DNA from: Streptomyces halstedii
GTDB taxonomy: Bacteria; Actinomycetota; Actinomycetes; Streptomycetales; Streptomycetaceae
NCBI GenBank assembly: GCA_000720535.1
Contig: JOAZ01000029.1
Span: forward strand, 1-64,000
Direction: 5' to 3'
DNA: 64,000 nucleotides
Shown: in pieces, positions 36,528 through 44,232 of the stretch
Layout of the letters: the number at the start of each line of letters is the position of its first letter
How positions within the stretch are numbered: position 1 is the stretch's first letter
Program-made: the position numbers and the translations under genes
The notes under the pieces: model-generated
What the model was told of the DNA's origin: nothing
The model's database searches: none
Seen by the model: the letters and a program-made list of their open reading frames with translations, nothing else

Positions 36528-37328
36528 TCAGGGCAGCGGGCGGACGGTGAGGATCTGCTCGGCGCGGCCCACCGGCCCGTCGGCGTCGTGCAGGACGGTG
36601 CTGGTGAGTCCGTGCCCGGCCGGGCCGAAGCTGACCGTGGTGTCCAGACCGGTCCAGCGGCCCCCGGGCCGGCGGTGGAGATGGACGGTCAGGTCCATGT
36701 TGGGGTACATCCACTCGGTGGGCGGCTGCCGGACCGTGATGCCGTTGGCCGTGTCCACCAGGGCCACGAAGGACGCCAGCGAACTGCTCGGCTCGCCCGC
36801 GACCAGGTCGAGGGCGCTGGTGATCCAGGCGGTGGCACGGCCGGCCGGGGGCGAGGCCTGGCGCCGGATGTCGATCGAGGCGATGAAGCCCCCGTCCCAC
36901 ACCTCGGTCATCGGCCACCGGGGAAAGGCCTCCGGCGGGGCGAGCCGCTCGTCGGGGGTGCCCGCGACCTCCGTGGTGTCGAGCGAGGCGAGCAGCCAGG
37001 CGCGGGCCCGGACCACCGGGCGGTCCCCGATGACGACGACGGCTTCGAGGAGTTCGACGGTGCGGCCGGGCCGGACGGTCTCCACCGTGATCTCGCACTC
37101 GTCGAGGGCGATACGGCCGAGTATGTCGAAACTGATCCGGGCCACCGCGAGGTCCTGGGCGGGACCCGTCGCGAGGTGGCGGTCGATCGCGTGGACGATC
37201 AGTCCGGCCAGGGGGCTGAAGTGCTGCTCGCCGACGTTCCAGGCGCCCCCCGCGTGCGCCGTCGGTTTGTACCGGCGCTCGCCTGTGCGCTGGTAGTAGC
37301 TGTCGGGCGAAGCGGTGGGGGCGGTCAC
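36528..37328 (-). CDS. Acyl-CoA thioesterase-like protein (double hotdog fold)
   Basis: This 266-aa protein resembles the TesB/thioesterase-like superfamily: two hotdog halves with the central blocks FDILGRIALDECEITVETVRPGRTVEL and the C-terminal YPNMDLTVHLHRRPGGRWTGLDTTVSFG, ending GRAEQILTVRP. I infer hydrolysis of an acyl-CoA; the substrate is unknown. The GTG at 37328 has GAGGAGAGGG 5 bases upstream. It is convergent with the transporter operon, with ribF 71 bp upstream on the same strand. Confidence 0.78.
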   Translation of the reverse strand: MTAPTASPDSYYQRTGERRYKPTAHAGGAWNVGEQHFSPLAGLIVHAIDRHLATGPAQDLAVARISFDILGRIALDECEITVETVRPGRTVELLEAVVVIGDRPVVRARAWLLASLDTTEVAGTPDERLAPPEAFPRWPMTEVWDGGFIASIDIRRQASPPAGRATAWITSALDLVAGEPSSSLASFVALVDTANGITVRQPPTEWMYPNMDLTVHLHRRPGGRWTGLDTTVSFGPAGHGLTSTVLHDADGPVGRAEQILTVRPLP

Positions 37329-37399
37329 GGGTTCCCTCTCCTCGTGCGGAGCGCCGGTACGGCGGGGTGGTACGGAACGGCGTCGGCGGCCGGGGTGCC

Positions 37400-38353
37400 T
37401 CAGGCGCCCTCGTACGCGGCGGTCAGCTCGGCGCACCGCTTCACGTCGGCGGCCATCGCCACGAGCAGGTCGTCGACCGAGTCGAACTTGAGCATGCCGC
37501 GCACATAGGCGAGGAAGTCCACCGCCACGTGCAGCCCGTACAGGTCGAGCCCGACGCGGTCGATCGCGTAGGCCTCCACGGTCCGCTCGGTGGCGTCGAA
37601 CTGCGGATTGGTGCCGACGGAGATCGCGGCGGGCATGGCCTCGCCCTCGACCGTGAGCCAGCCCGCGTAGACGCCGTCGGCGGGGATCGCGGTGTGCGGG
37701 AGGGTCTCCACGTTCGCCGTGGGGAAGCCGAGCGCGCGGCCGCGCTGGGCCCCGCGCACCACGATGCCCTCGACGCGGTGCGGGCGGCCGAGGATCTCGG
37801 CGGCCCCCTCGACGTCACCGGCGGCGATCAGCCGGCGGGTGAGCGTGGAGGAGAACGGCTCGCCGCCGCCCGCCTCGCCGGTCACGAAGAGGTCGATGAC
37901 CTCGACGCGGTAGTCGTAGGTGGCGCCGAGCTCGGCGAGCAGCGTGACGTCGCCCGCCGCGCGGTGTCCGAAGCGGAAGTTCGGGCCCTCGATGACCAGC
38001 TGGGCGTGCAGCTGGTCGACGAGCACCCTGGCGATGAAGTCGGCGGGCGCCAGCTTCGAGAACTCCGTGGTGAAGGGCAGGATCAGCACCGCGTCGACGC
38101 CCAGCTCCGCCATCAGCTCCGCGCGCCGCTGGTGCGGGGCGAGCAGGGGCGGGTGGGTGCCGGGGCGTACGACCTCGCTGGGGTGCGGGTCGAAGGTGAC
38201 GACGACGGCCCGGACGCCGAGCTCGCGGGCGCGCTCCACCGCGCGGCCGATGATCAGCTGATGACCGCGGTGGACCCCGTCGTAGGAGCCGATGGTGACG
38301 ACGCTGCGTCCCCAGTCATCGGGGATGTCCTCCAAGCCGCGCCAGCACTGCAC
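37400..38353 (-). CDS. ribF: Bifunctional riboflavin kinase/FAD synthetase
   Basis: RibF turns riboflavin into FMN and then FAD. The N-terminal nucleotidyltransferase domain has GSYDGVHRGHQLII and the VVVTFDPHP segment. The C-terminal kinase domain has GRALGFPTANVE and GVYAGWLTVEG. I chose the GTG at 38353 (317 aa): GAGGAG lies 8 bases upstream and the protein then begins with the family block WRGLEDIPDDWGRSVVTIG. In this chromosome it sits between the large STAND-like gene and a thioesterase, one gene away from truB, with which ribF is often linked in bacteria. Confidence 0.95.
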   Translation of the reverse strand: MQCWRGLEDIPDDWGRSVVTIGSYDGVHRGHQLIIGRAVERARELGVRAVVVTFDPHPSEVVRPGTHPPLLAPHQRRAELMAELGVDAVLILPFTTEFSKLAPADFIARVLVDQLHAQLVIEGPNFRFGHRAAGDVTLLAELGATYDYRVEVIDLFVTGEAGGGEPFSSTLTRRLIAAGDVEGAAEILGRPHRVEGIVVRGAQRGRALGFPTANVETLPHTAIPADGVYAGWLTVEGEAMPAAISVGTNPQFDATERTVEAYAIDRVGLDLYGLHVAVDFLAYVRGMLKFDSVDDLLVAMAADVKRCAELTAAYEGA

Positions 38354-38396
38354 TGTGACCGCTCCTCGCCCGAACCCGTGTACGTGTGTATGACCG

Positions 38397-41300
38397 TTAC
38401 GCAGGTCTAAGACTGCCATGCTCACGTCCCGCGGCCCGCATCGGCACTGTCATCACGGGAGCCGGTCCGCACAGCGCCTCCATGGTCCGCCGGGCTCCGG
38501 GGCCCACCACGGCCGCCCATTCCTGGGGTGCGTCGGCGAGCCACCCGAGGACGAGCGCGGCGAATCCGGGCACCTCCCGGCCGAGTTCGACGAGGGTGCG
38601 GTCGAAGCGGGCCGCGCCCTCCGTCGTGCGGACCAGGAGCATCCCGGTGCGGTGCGCCAGGGCGCGGGTACGGGCCTCGGGGCGCCGGTCGGAGCCCGCG
38701 GCCGCGGCCCTGAGCAGCGCTTCGAGGACCTCCTGGTCCCCGCCGGTGTCCTGCTCGAAGTCCAGCAGCACCTCCAGCAGCTCGGCCCGCAGCGCACGCG
38801 ACGCGTCGCTTCCGGGGGCTGCCAGCACCCGGGCGAGCGCGGCGCGCGCAGGGGGCGGGACCGGGCGGTCCCGCAGCAGCCCGGTCACCAGCGGCAGCAG
38901 CAGCGCGCGGGCGGCGGGGCTGTGCTCCATCCGCAGCTCGGCGTAGGCGGCGACCCCGGCGCCGTCCGCGGGATGGCTGTCGAGGTACCGGCGTACGAGG
39001 GCGGGGGCGTGCAGGGCCAGGGCGGGGGTGTCCAGGCGGGCCAGCTCCCGCAGGACGTCGGCGGCGGCCTCCCCGGGCAGCGACAGGCGTGCGCCGAGGG
39101 CGGCGAGCACCGGTTCGGGGTGTTCGGGGAAGACCTCGGCCAGCAGGGCGACCGGCGGTCCCGGGTCCCCGGCGGCGAACATCCGCAGGGCCTGCGGCAG
39201 ATACCGGCTCCGGGTGCGCGGATCCCGTACGAGCACGGTGAGCGCGGGGGCGTGCGTCGCGGGGTCGCCGGGCCGGGCCAGCAGGGTGAGCGCGGCCTCG
39301 CGCAGCAGGGCGCGGTCCCCGGCGGTGAGCGGGAGGCGCGCCAGGAGCGCGGCGTGGCCGGCGGCCGCGGCGCGCCGCTCGGGCCGCCTCTCGTCGCGCG
39401 CCCACCGGTCGACGGCCCGGCACAGCGCGGCCGGTTCGTCCTCCGCGAGGGCGGTCAGCAGTTCGGCGGCGCGCGGGTGGCCGGTGTCCACGAGCGCCTC
39501 GGTCAGGTCGTCGGTGCCCAGGTCGCGCCGGGCGTACAGAAGGGCCTGCGCGGCGGCGGCCACGGTGAGCCGTATCGGCGCGCCCTCCTCGGCGTGCAGC
39601 GGGGTCTCGTCGGTGAACCAGCGGCAGAGCAGGATCTGCACGGTCCGGGGGTGGGTGGCCAGGCGGCGGTCCACGGCGTCCAGATAGCGTTCTCCCCCGT
39701 CGCCGCGCGGGGCCCGCCCGTCGCACGGCGACGGCGGCCCGTCCGGACGCTGTCCGGTGTGGCCGCACGGGGCGCCGTCGGCGGGCACCAGGCGGCGCAG
39801 GAGGTCGATCCGGGTGCTCTCCGGCAGGGCCAGCCGACGCCAGAACCACGGTTCGAAGGCGGCGTAGGGCCCGGCGCCGTCGCCGCCGAGCGACCATCGG
39901 GTGATGCGCCCGGTGAGCACCCGCAGCACGCCGGTGTACGGCCGTGCGTCGGGCACCCGCAGCAGGCTCTCGCGGAGCAGCCGGGCGGCCCACCACACGG
40001 CGTCGGCCCGGCGGTCCGGGTCGCGGCCGTCGTCCCCGGCACCGGCCGCGAGGCGGTCGGTGGCCTCGATGAGGTCGGCCATCCGGTGGGCCAGCGCCGC
40101 GCTCCCCCGGCGGCGTTCGAGCAGGAGCATCGCCTGGATCACCGGACCGATGCGGTGGCGGGGCACGGGCAGGCTGCGGGGTTCCGCGTCCCCGGGCGGC
40201 TTCCCGGCGTCGGCGGTGGTGGCGGGAGGGGGTGGGCCGTCCGCCGGATCCCCGTCCGCGTGCCGGCGGTGGACCAGGGCGTGCAGGGCGGCGTCCAGGT
40301 CCAGGTGGGCGCCCTGCACCCGGTCGCCCAGCTCCTCGTGGGCGAAGCGGTAGCCCGCGCCCGCCGGGGCCAGCAGCCCTTCGGTGAGCACGGCCGAGGC
40401 CCATCCCGTACGCCAGGGGAAGAGCTCCTCGAACGCGGCGCGGTCCAGCTCGCCCTGCCCCGGTCCCAGGCAGCGCCGGGCCGCCTCGTGGACCTGGCCC
40501 GCGACCTTCGCCGCGAGCCGCCGCACGGCCGCGCCCCGGAGCCGGGGTTCGGCCTCCGCCCCGATCCGGACGGCGATCCGGAGGCAGGTGAGGTCGAGGT
40601 GGGCCGCGAAGACCTCCTCGGTGCCGGGCCGGCCCGCCACGCCGGGCGGCAACGCCTCCCGTACCTCCGCGAGCAGCCGCAGGGTGAGCGGGTGCCGGTC
40701 GTGGCCCGGGGCGATCGCGTCCGGCGGGATGCCGTACCGCTCCATGGCGCACCGGGCCTGTGCCGGGGTCAGGTCGCCCAGCGGGACGGCGGGCGGCAGT
40801 CCCCGGGCGGGCCGCTCCGGCCGGTGCGGGGCGTCCCGGGGGTAGAGCGCACCAGCTCTCTCCCAGTGCTCCGGGCGGCAAGCGACGGCCATCCGCGCCC
40901 CGTGCTCACGCAGCCAGCCCGCCGTCTTCGCGGTCCACTCGGCGAGCCGGTGGGCGAGCAGGGGCGGCATCTCCTCGGGGCCGTCCACGACGACCAGGAG
41001 GGCCACGCCGGACGCGGCGGCGAGGCGGGCGACCCGCTCGGGGGTGGCCGCCGCCATGTCCCCCCGGGCCCCGGCGGCGGTGACGATCCGCCCCGAGCGG
41101 GCGAGCGCACGGGTCAGCGCGTCGGCGACCGAGGCGTCCTCGGCCAGCAGGTCGGCGCCGCGCAGCCACAGGGTGAGCGCGGGCACGGCGCCGGCGGCCC
41201 GCCGGGCGGCCAGCGCGGCCAGCTCGGTGGTGCGGCCCGTCCCGGGGGCGCCGACGAGCCCCAGCACGAGCCCGGTGCCGGCCTCGAAGGCGGTGAACTC

Positions 41301-42038
41301 CGCCGCGACGTCCGGGCGTTCGACCGCCTCGGTGCCGTCGGGCCGGCCGGGGTGACCGAGGGTGGTCGCGGTGAGCTGCAACGCTCCCGCGAGGTTGAGG
41401 TCGCGGCCGTATCCGGGGACGGCGCCCGCGTTCCGCCGCAGCAGCGCGCCCAGCGGTCCTTCGGCGCCCCGCCCGTGGGAGCCGAGCGGTACGGCGAGCC
41501 CGGCCGCCTCGTGCCCGGCCGTCAGCGCCGTGGAGAGCACGCCGAGCACGGCCCCGGTCCCCGGATCGGTGACCGGGCCCCCGACCGCCGCCCCGCCCGA
41601 CCGCAGCGCGTCCCGCCCGTCGGTGCCCAGCGCGAGTTCCAGGGCGTCGTCCAGCCGGTGGTCACGTCCGCCCTCGGTGTAGGTCGCGGGGGTCGTCCCC
41701 AGCACCCGGGCCTCCCGCCAGCCGTGGGCGGCGATACGGACGTAGGTGCCGGTCTCGATCCGGTCGCGTACGGCGACGGGCAGGGGTTCCACGCCCAGGG
41801 TGCCCGGTCCGCCGGTGCGGAGCAGGGCGAGGCCCTGGGCGGGCAGTTCGGTGATGTCGTCCGGGTCCAGGGCGCGCGTCCGTCCGTCCGGGGCGTGCAG
41901 GACGAGCGGTACGGCCGAGGCCACGGCCTGATGGCCGGTGACGACCGTGCCGCGGTCGTCCGCGACGAACCCGGTCCCTCGCGGCCGGCCGGCCTCGTCG
42001 CAGATTCTCACCAGTGTCGACCGGTCCCCGCTGCCCAT
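38397..42038 (-). CDS. Trypsin-fold pseudoprotease fused to a STAND-like NTPase
   Basis: This 1213-aa protein was not recognised by name. Residues 1 to about 200 read as a trypsin-like fold: His36 in VVTGHQAV is kept, but the Asp position (about 69, QGLALLRT) and the Ser position (Val152 in GAAVGGPV, where GDSGGP is expected) are lost. Residues about 245-480 form an NTPase: P-loop GAPGTGRTTE (263-272, Arg269 in place of Lys), Walker B LLVVVDGPEE (Asp352), and a sensor-like ACRPEHW. The rest is a long helical repeat array rich in Leu/Ala/Arg. No transmembrane helix is seen. There is no RBS; TAACGT lies 6 bases before the ATG. It is flanked by truB and ribF, so it is chromosomal core rather than an obvious island. 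Confidence 0.75.
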   Translation of the reverse strand: MGSGDRSTLVRICDEAGRPRGTGFVADDRGTVVTGHQAVASAVPLVLHAPDGRTRALDPDDITELPAQGLALLRTGGPGTLGVEPLPVAVRDRIETGTYVRIAAHGWREARVLGTTPATYTEGGRDHRLDDALELALGTDGRDALRSGGAAVGGPVTDPGTGAVLGVLSTALTAGHEAAGLAVPLGSHGRGAEGPLGALLRRNAGAVPGYGRDLNLAGALQLTATTLGHPGRPDGTEAVERPDVAAEFTAFEAGTGLVLGLVGAPGTGRTTELAALAARRAAGAVPALTLWLRGADLLAEDASVADALTRALARSGRIVTAAGARGDMAAATPERVARLAAASGVALLVVVDGPEEMPPLLAHRLAEWTAKTAGWLREHGARMAVACRPEHWERAGALYPRDAPHRPERPARGLPPAVPLGDLTPAQARCAMERYGIPPDAIAPGHDRHPLTLRLLAEVREALPPGVAGRPGTEEVFAAHLDLTCLRIAVRIGAEAEPRLRGAAVRRLAAKVAGQVHEAARRCLGPGQGELDRAAFEELFPWRTGWASAVLTEGLLAPAGAGYRFAHEELGDRVQGAHLDLDAALHALVHRRHADGDPADGPPPPATTADAGKPPGDAEPRSLPVPRHRIGPVIQAMLLLERRRGSAALAHRMADLIEATDRLAAGAGDDGRDPDRRADAVWWAARLLRESLLRVPDARPYTGVLRVLTGRITRWSLGGDGAGPYAAFEPWFWRRLALPESTRIDLLRRLVPADGAPCGHTGQRPDGPPSPCDGRAPRGDGGERYLDAVDRRLATHPRTVQILLCRWFTDETPLHAEEGAPIRLTVAAAAQALLYARRDLGTDDLTEALVDTGHPRAAELLTALAEDEPAALCRAVDRWARDERRPERRAAAAGHAALLARLPLTAGDRALLREAALTLLARPGDPATHAPALTVLVRDPRTRSRYLPQALRMFAAGDPGPPVALLAEVFPEHPEPVLAALGARLSLPGEAAADVLRELARLDTPALALHAPALVRRYLDSHPADGAGVAAYAELRMEHSPAARALLLPLVTGLLRDRPVPPPARAALARVLAAPGSDASRALRAELLEVLLDFEQDTGGDQEVLEALLRAAAAGSDRRPEARTRALAHRTGMLLVRTTEGAARFDRTLVELGREVPGFAALVLGWLADAPQEWAAVVGPGARRTMEALCGPAPVMTVPMRAAGREHGSLRPA

Positions 42039-42044
42039 GGTCCG

Positions 42045-42050
42045 ACGTTA
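42045..42050 (-). promoter_or_regulatory. -10-like hexamer of the STAND-like gene (leaderless candidate)
   Basis: The minus strand reads TAACGT followed by 6 bases and the ATG at 42038. No Shine-Dalgarno is present; the -35 is weak. Confidence 0.4.
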
Positions 42051-42182
42051 GGACGCGGGTGATCGACGCGAGGAGCGCGGCGTGCAACGCGCCCCCCGCA
42101 CCCCCCTCAGTCACTCCGAGCGCCCGTCCATTGGGGTGACGAGCGGGGTCCTCCTGGACAGGGATGGGCGTGGGAGGGGAAT

Positions 42183-42218
42183 CGTGGAGCGGGCACCGGG
42201 GGGGCTGCCCGCTCCACG
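42183..42218 (-). terminator. Terminator of the rimP-truB operon
   Basis: Perfect 13-bp stem CGTGGAGCGGGCA (42183-42195) with 42206-42218 and a G-rich loop, about 130 bases past the truB stop. Confidence 0.75.
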
Positions 42219-42285
42219 GCGGATCCTGGCGTGCGGGAAGCGGTCCCAGGGCGCCAAGGGCCCCGGGTCCCGCCCCCACGCGCCC

Positions 42286-42347
42286 AGTGCCCGGTGCTCA
42301 GTGCTCAGTGCTCGGTGCAAGTGCTCGGTGCTCAGTGCTCGGTGCTC
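42286..42347. repeat. Heptamer tandem repeat at the truB stop codon
   Basis: Nine tandem copies of (A/G)GTGCTC, one shortened to six bases and one variant at the far end. On the minus strand they read GAGCACC/GAGCACT. The last copy contains part of the truB stop codon. Confidence 0.9.
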
Positions 42348-43248
42348 AGGCGAAGACCGCGAGGCTCTTGGCCTTGCCCTTCTGTTCCTCGACGAGCACC
42401 AGGAACCCCCCGTCCGGCCCGAAGACCCCCACCGGCCCCGGCGGGTAGGACGGCATGTCCAGCCGTACGCCGTTGAGCAGGAGCCTGGCCCGCTTCTCGT
42501 CCACGTCCCACCGGGGGAAGGCGGCCGCGGCGGCCTCGGCCACGGGCATCACGGTCAGCTCTTCCTGGTGCTGGTCGAGCGTCCGGGCCGCGTCCAGTCC
42601 GTACGGCCCCACCCGGGTGCGCCGCAGTGCGGTCAGATGGCCCCCGACGCCGAGCCCGGCGCCGAGGTCGCGGGCGAGCGCCCGGATGTAGGTGCCCGAG
42701 GAGCAGACCACCGAGACGACCAGGTCGAGGACGGGGGTGCCGTCCTCCGCGACCGCCTCGCGGACGTCGTAGACGCGGAAGGAGGAGACGGTCACCGGGC
42801 GGGCCGGGATCTCGAACTCCTCGCCGCCGCGCACCCGGGCGTACGACCGCTTGCCGTCGATCTTGATCGCGCTGACCTTGGACGGCACCTGCATGATCGC
42901 CCCGGTCAGTGCGGCGATCCCGGCGTCGACGGCCTCCCGCGTCACCCCTGAGGCGTCGGTGGACGAGATGATCTCGCCCTCCGCGTCGTCGGTGACGGTG
43001 TCCTGGCCGAGCCGGATCGTCCCGAGGTACTCCTTCTCGGTCAGGGCGAGGTGGCCGAGCAGCTTGGTCGCCCGCTCGACACCGAGCACGAGGACTCCGG
43101 TCGCCATGGGGTCCAGCGTGCCCGCGTGGCCGACCCGTCGGGTGCGGGCGATGCCGCGCATCTTGGCCACCACGTCGTGCGAGGTGAAACCGGCGGGCTT
43201 GTCGACGACGACAAGCCCGTCCGGCGTCCTGTCATTCTGCTGCGTCAT
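42346..43248 (-). CDS. truB: tRNA pseudouridine(55) synthase
   Basis: TruB makes pseudouridine 55 in the T-loop of tRNAs. The catalytic-Asp motif GHAGTLDPMATGVLVLG lies near residue 40; KEYLGTIRLGQDT and the RVGPYGL block follow, and a C-terminal PUA-type domain ends at KGKAKSLAVFA. The 300-aa length is normal. The ATG at 43248 overlaps the rbfA stop (ATGA). It is the last gene of the operon, followed by heptamer repeats and a terminator. Confidence 0.96.
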   Translation of the reverse strand: MTQQNDRTPDGLVVVDKPAGFTSHDVVAKMRGIARTRRVGHAGTLDPMATGVLVLGVERATKLLGHLALTEKEYLGTIRLGQDTVTDDAEGEIISSTDASGVTREAVDAGIAALTGAIMQVPSKVSAIKIDGKRSYARVRGGEEFEIPARPVTVSSFRVYDVREAVAEDGTPVLDLVVSVVCSSGTYIRALARDLGAGLGVGGHLTALRRTRVGPYGLDAARTLDQHQEELTVMPVAEAAAAAFPRWDVDEKRARLLLNGVRLDMPSYPPGPVGVFGPDGGFLVLVEEQKGKAKSLAVFA

Positions 43249-43706
43249 GCGGAAGGTGAGCCCTCGTCGTTCTCGTCGGACTCGTCCTCCGGCTTGCGGT
43301 ACGGGTCGGCCTCACCGGCGTACGTGGCGCCGGAGGAGGCCTCGCGGACCTTGGCGTCGGAGGCACGCGCCCGGTCGAGCAGGTCCTCGATCGCGCGCGC
43401 GTTGTCCGGCAGCGCGTCCGCGACGAAGGCCAGCGTCGGGGTGAACTTCGTCCCCGCCGCGGCGCCGACCGCCGACCGCAGGATGCCCTTGGCACTCTCC
43501 AGCCCGGCGGCCGCGCTGGCCCGCTCCTCGTCGTCCCCGTAGACCGTGTAGAAGACCGTGGCCTCCCGCAGGTCGCCGGTGACCCGGGTGTCCGTGATGG
43601 TCACATGCGTGCCCAGACGCGGGTCCTTGATACCGCGCTGCAGTTTCTCGGCGACCACCACCTGGATGAGGTCCGCCAGCTTTTTCGCCCGCGCGTTGTC
43701 GGCCAC
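43245..43706 (-). CDS. rbfA: 30S ribosome-binding factor RbfA
   Basis: RbfA binds the 5' domain of 16S rRNA during 30S maturation and matters for cold growth. The 153-aa protein has the KH-type core ADLIQVVVAEKLQRGIKDPRLG and DTRVTGDLREATVFYTVYG, then an acidic C-terminal tail (ESDENDEGSPSA) typical of actinobacterial forms. The GTG at 43706 has GGAGAAGG upstream. It is coupled to truB by a 4-base overlap. Confidence 0.95.
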   Translation of the reverse strand: MADNARAKKLADLIQVVVAEKLQRGIKDPRLGTHVTITDTRVTGDLREATVFYTVYGDDEERASAAAGLESAKGILRSAVGAAAGTKFTPTLAFVADALPDNARAIEDLLDRARASDAKVREASSGATYAGEADPYRKPEDESDENDEGSPSA

Positions 43707-43731
43707 TGGTCCTTCTCCTATCTGAACGTGC

Positions 43732-44028
43732 TCAATCGTCTTCGTCGCTGTGCAGCCGCCGCCGTACGGACAGCAGCTCCACTTCCGGCCGGCCCGCGAT
43801 CATGCGCTCGCACCGGTCGAGTACGTCTGTGAGGTGTTCCGTGTCCCCGGAGACCACGGCAAGTCCGATCTCGGCCCTGCGGTAGAGGTCCTGGTTGCCC
43901 GTCTCCGCGACGCTCACCGCGTACGCGCGACGGATCTCGGCCACGATCGGGCGGACGACGGAACGCTTCTCCTTCAGCGACCGTACGTCGCCGAGCAGGA
44001 GGTCGAAGGACAGTGTCCCCACATACAT
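43732..44028 (-). CDS. YlxP-like DUF503 family protein
   Basis: This small protein (98 aa) of the DUF503/YlxP family is found in the infB-rbfA operons of Gram-positive bacteria and has been linked to ribosome maturation. The family start MYVGTLSFDLLLGDVRSLKEKR is split across residues 1-22, and AETGNQDLYRRAEIGLAVVSGD follows. It lies 25 bp upstream of rbfA and 204 bp downstream of infB. Confidence 0.88.
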   Translation of the reverse strand: MYVGTLSFDLLLGDVRSLKEKRSVVRPIVAEIRRAYAVSVAETGNQDLYRRAEIGLAVVSGDTEHLTDVLDRCERMIAGRPEVELLSVRRRLHSDEDD

Positions 44029-44142
44029 GTGTGTCCGGATGTCCCGCCGGTTCGGGTTCGGAGGACCCGGGGGCGGCCCCCGGGCCGGCGCGGCCGCGTC
44101 CCGCCACCACGTGGCGGGGACACCCCGAACCGTACACGGAAC

Positions 44143-44220
44143 GGCCGGGGCCGATCGACGGAAATACGACCCGTCGACCGGCCCCGACTGTGGAAGAGAG
44201 CCCGGGGGTCTCCCCCCGGG
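44143..44220 (-). terminator. Hairpins between infB and ylxP
   Basis: Two stems lie after the infB stop: CCCGGGGG with CCCCCCGGG (44201-44220), and GGGGCCGATCGACGG (about 44147-44161) with CCGTCGACCGGCCCC (one mismatch). They may reduce read-through or mark processing sites rather than end the operon. Confidence 0.45.
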
Positions 44221-44232
44221 ATTCCCCGTGGA

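Larger units (their letters stand above)
42039..42345. other. Gene-free spacer between truB and the STAND-like gene
   Basis: This 307-bp spacer holds the STAND gene's candidate promoter at its left end, the truB terminator hairpin (42183-42218) and a heptamer repeat running into the truB stop. I see no coding sequence in it. Confidence 0.7.
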
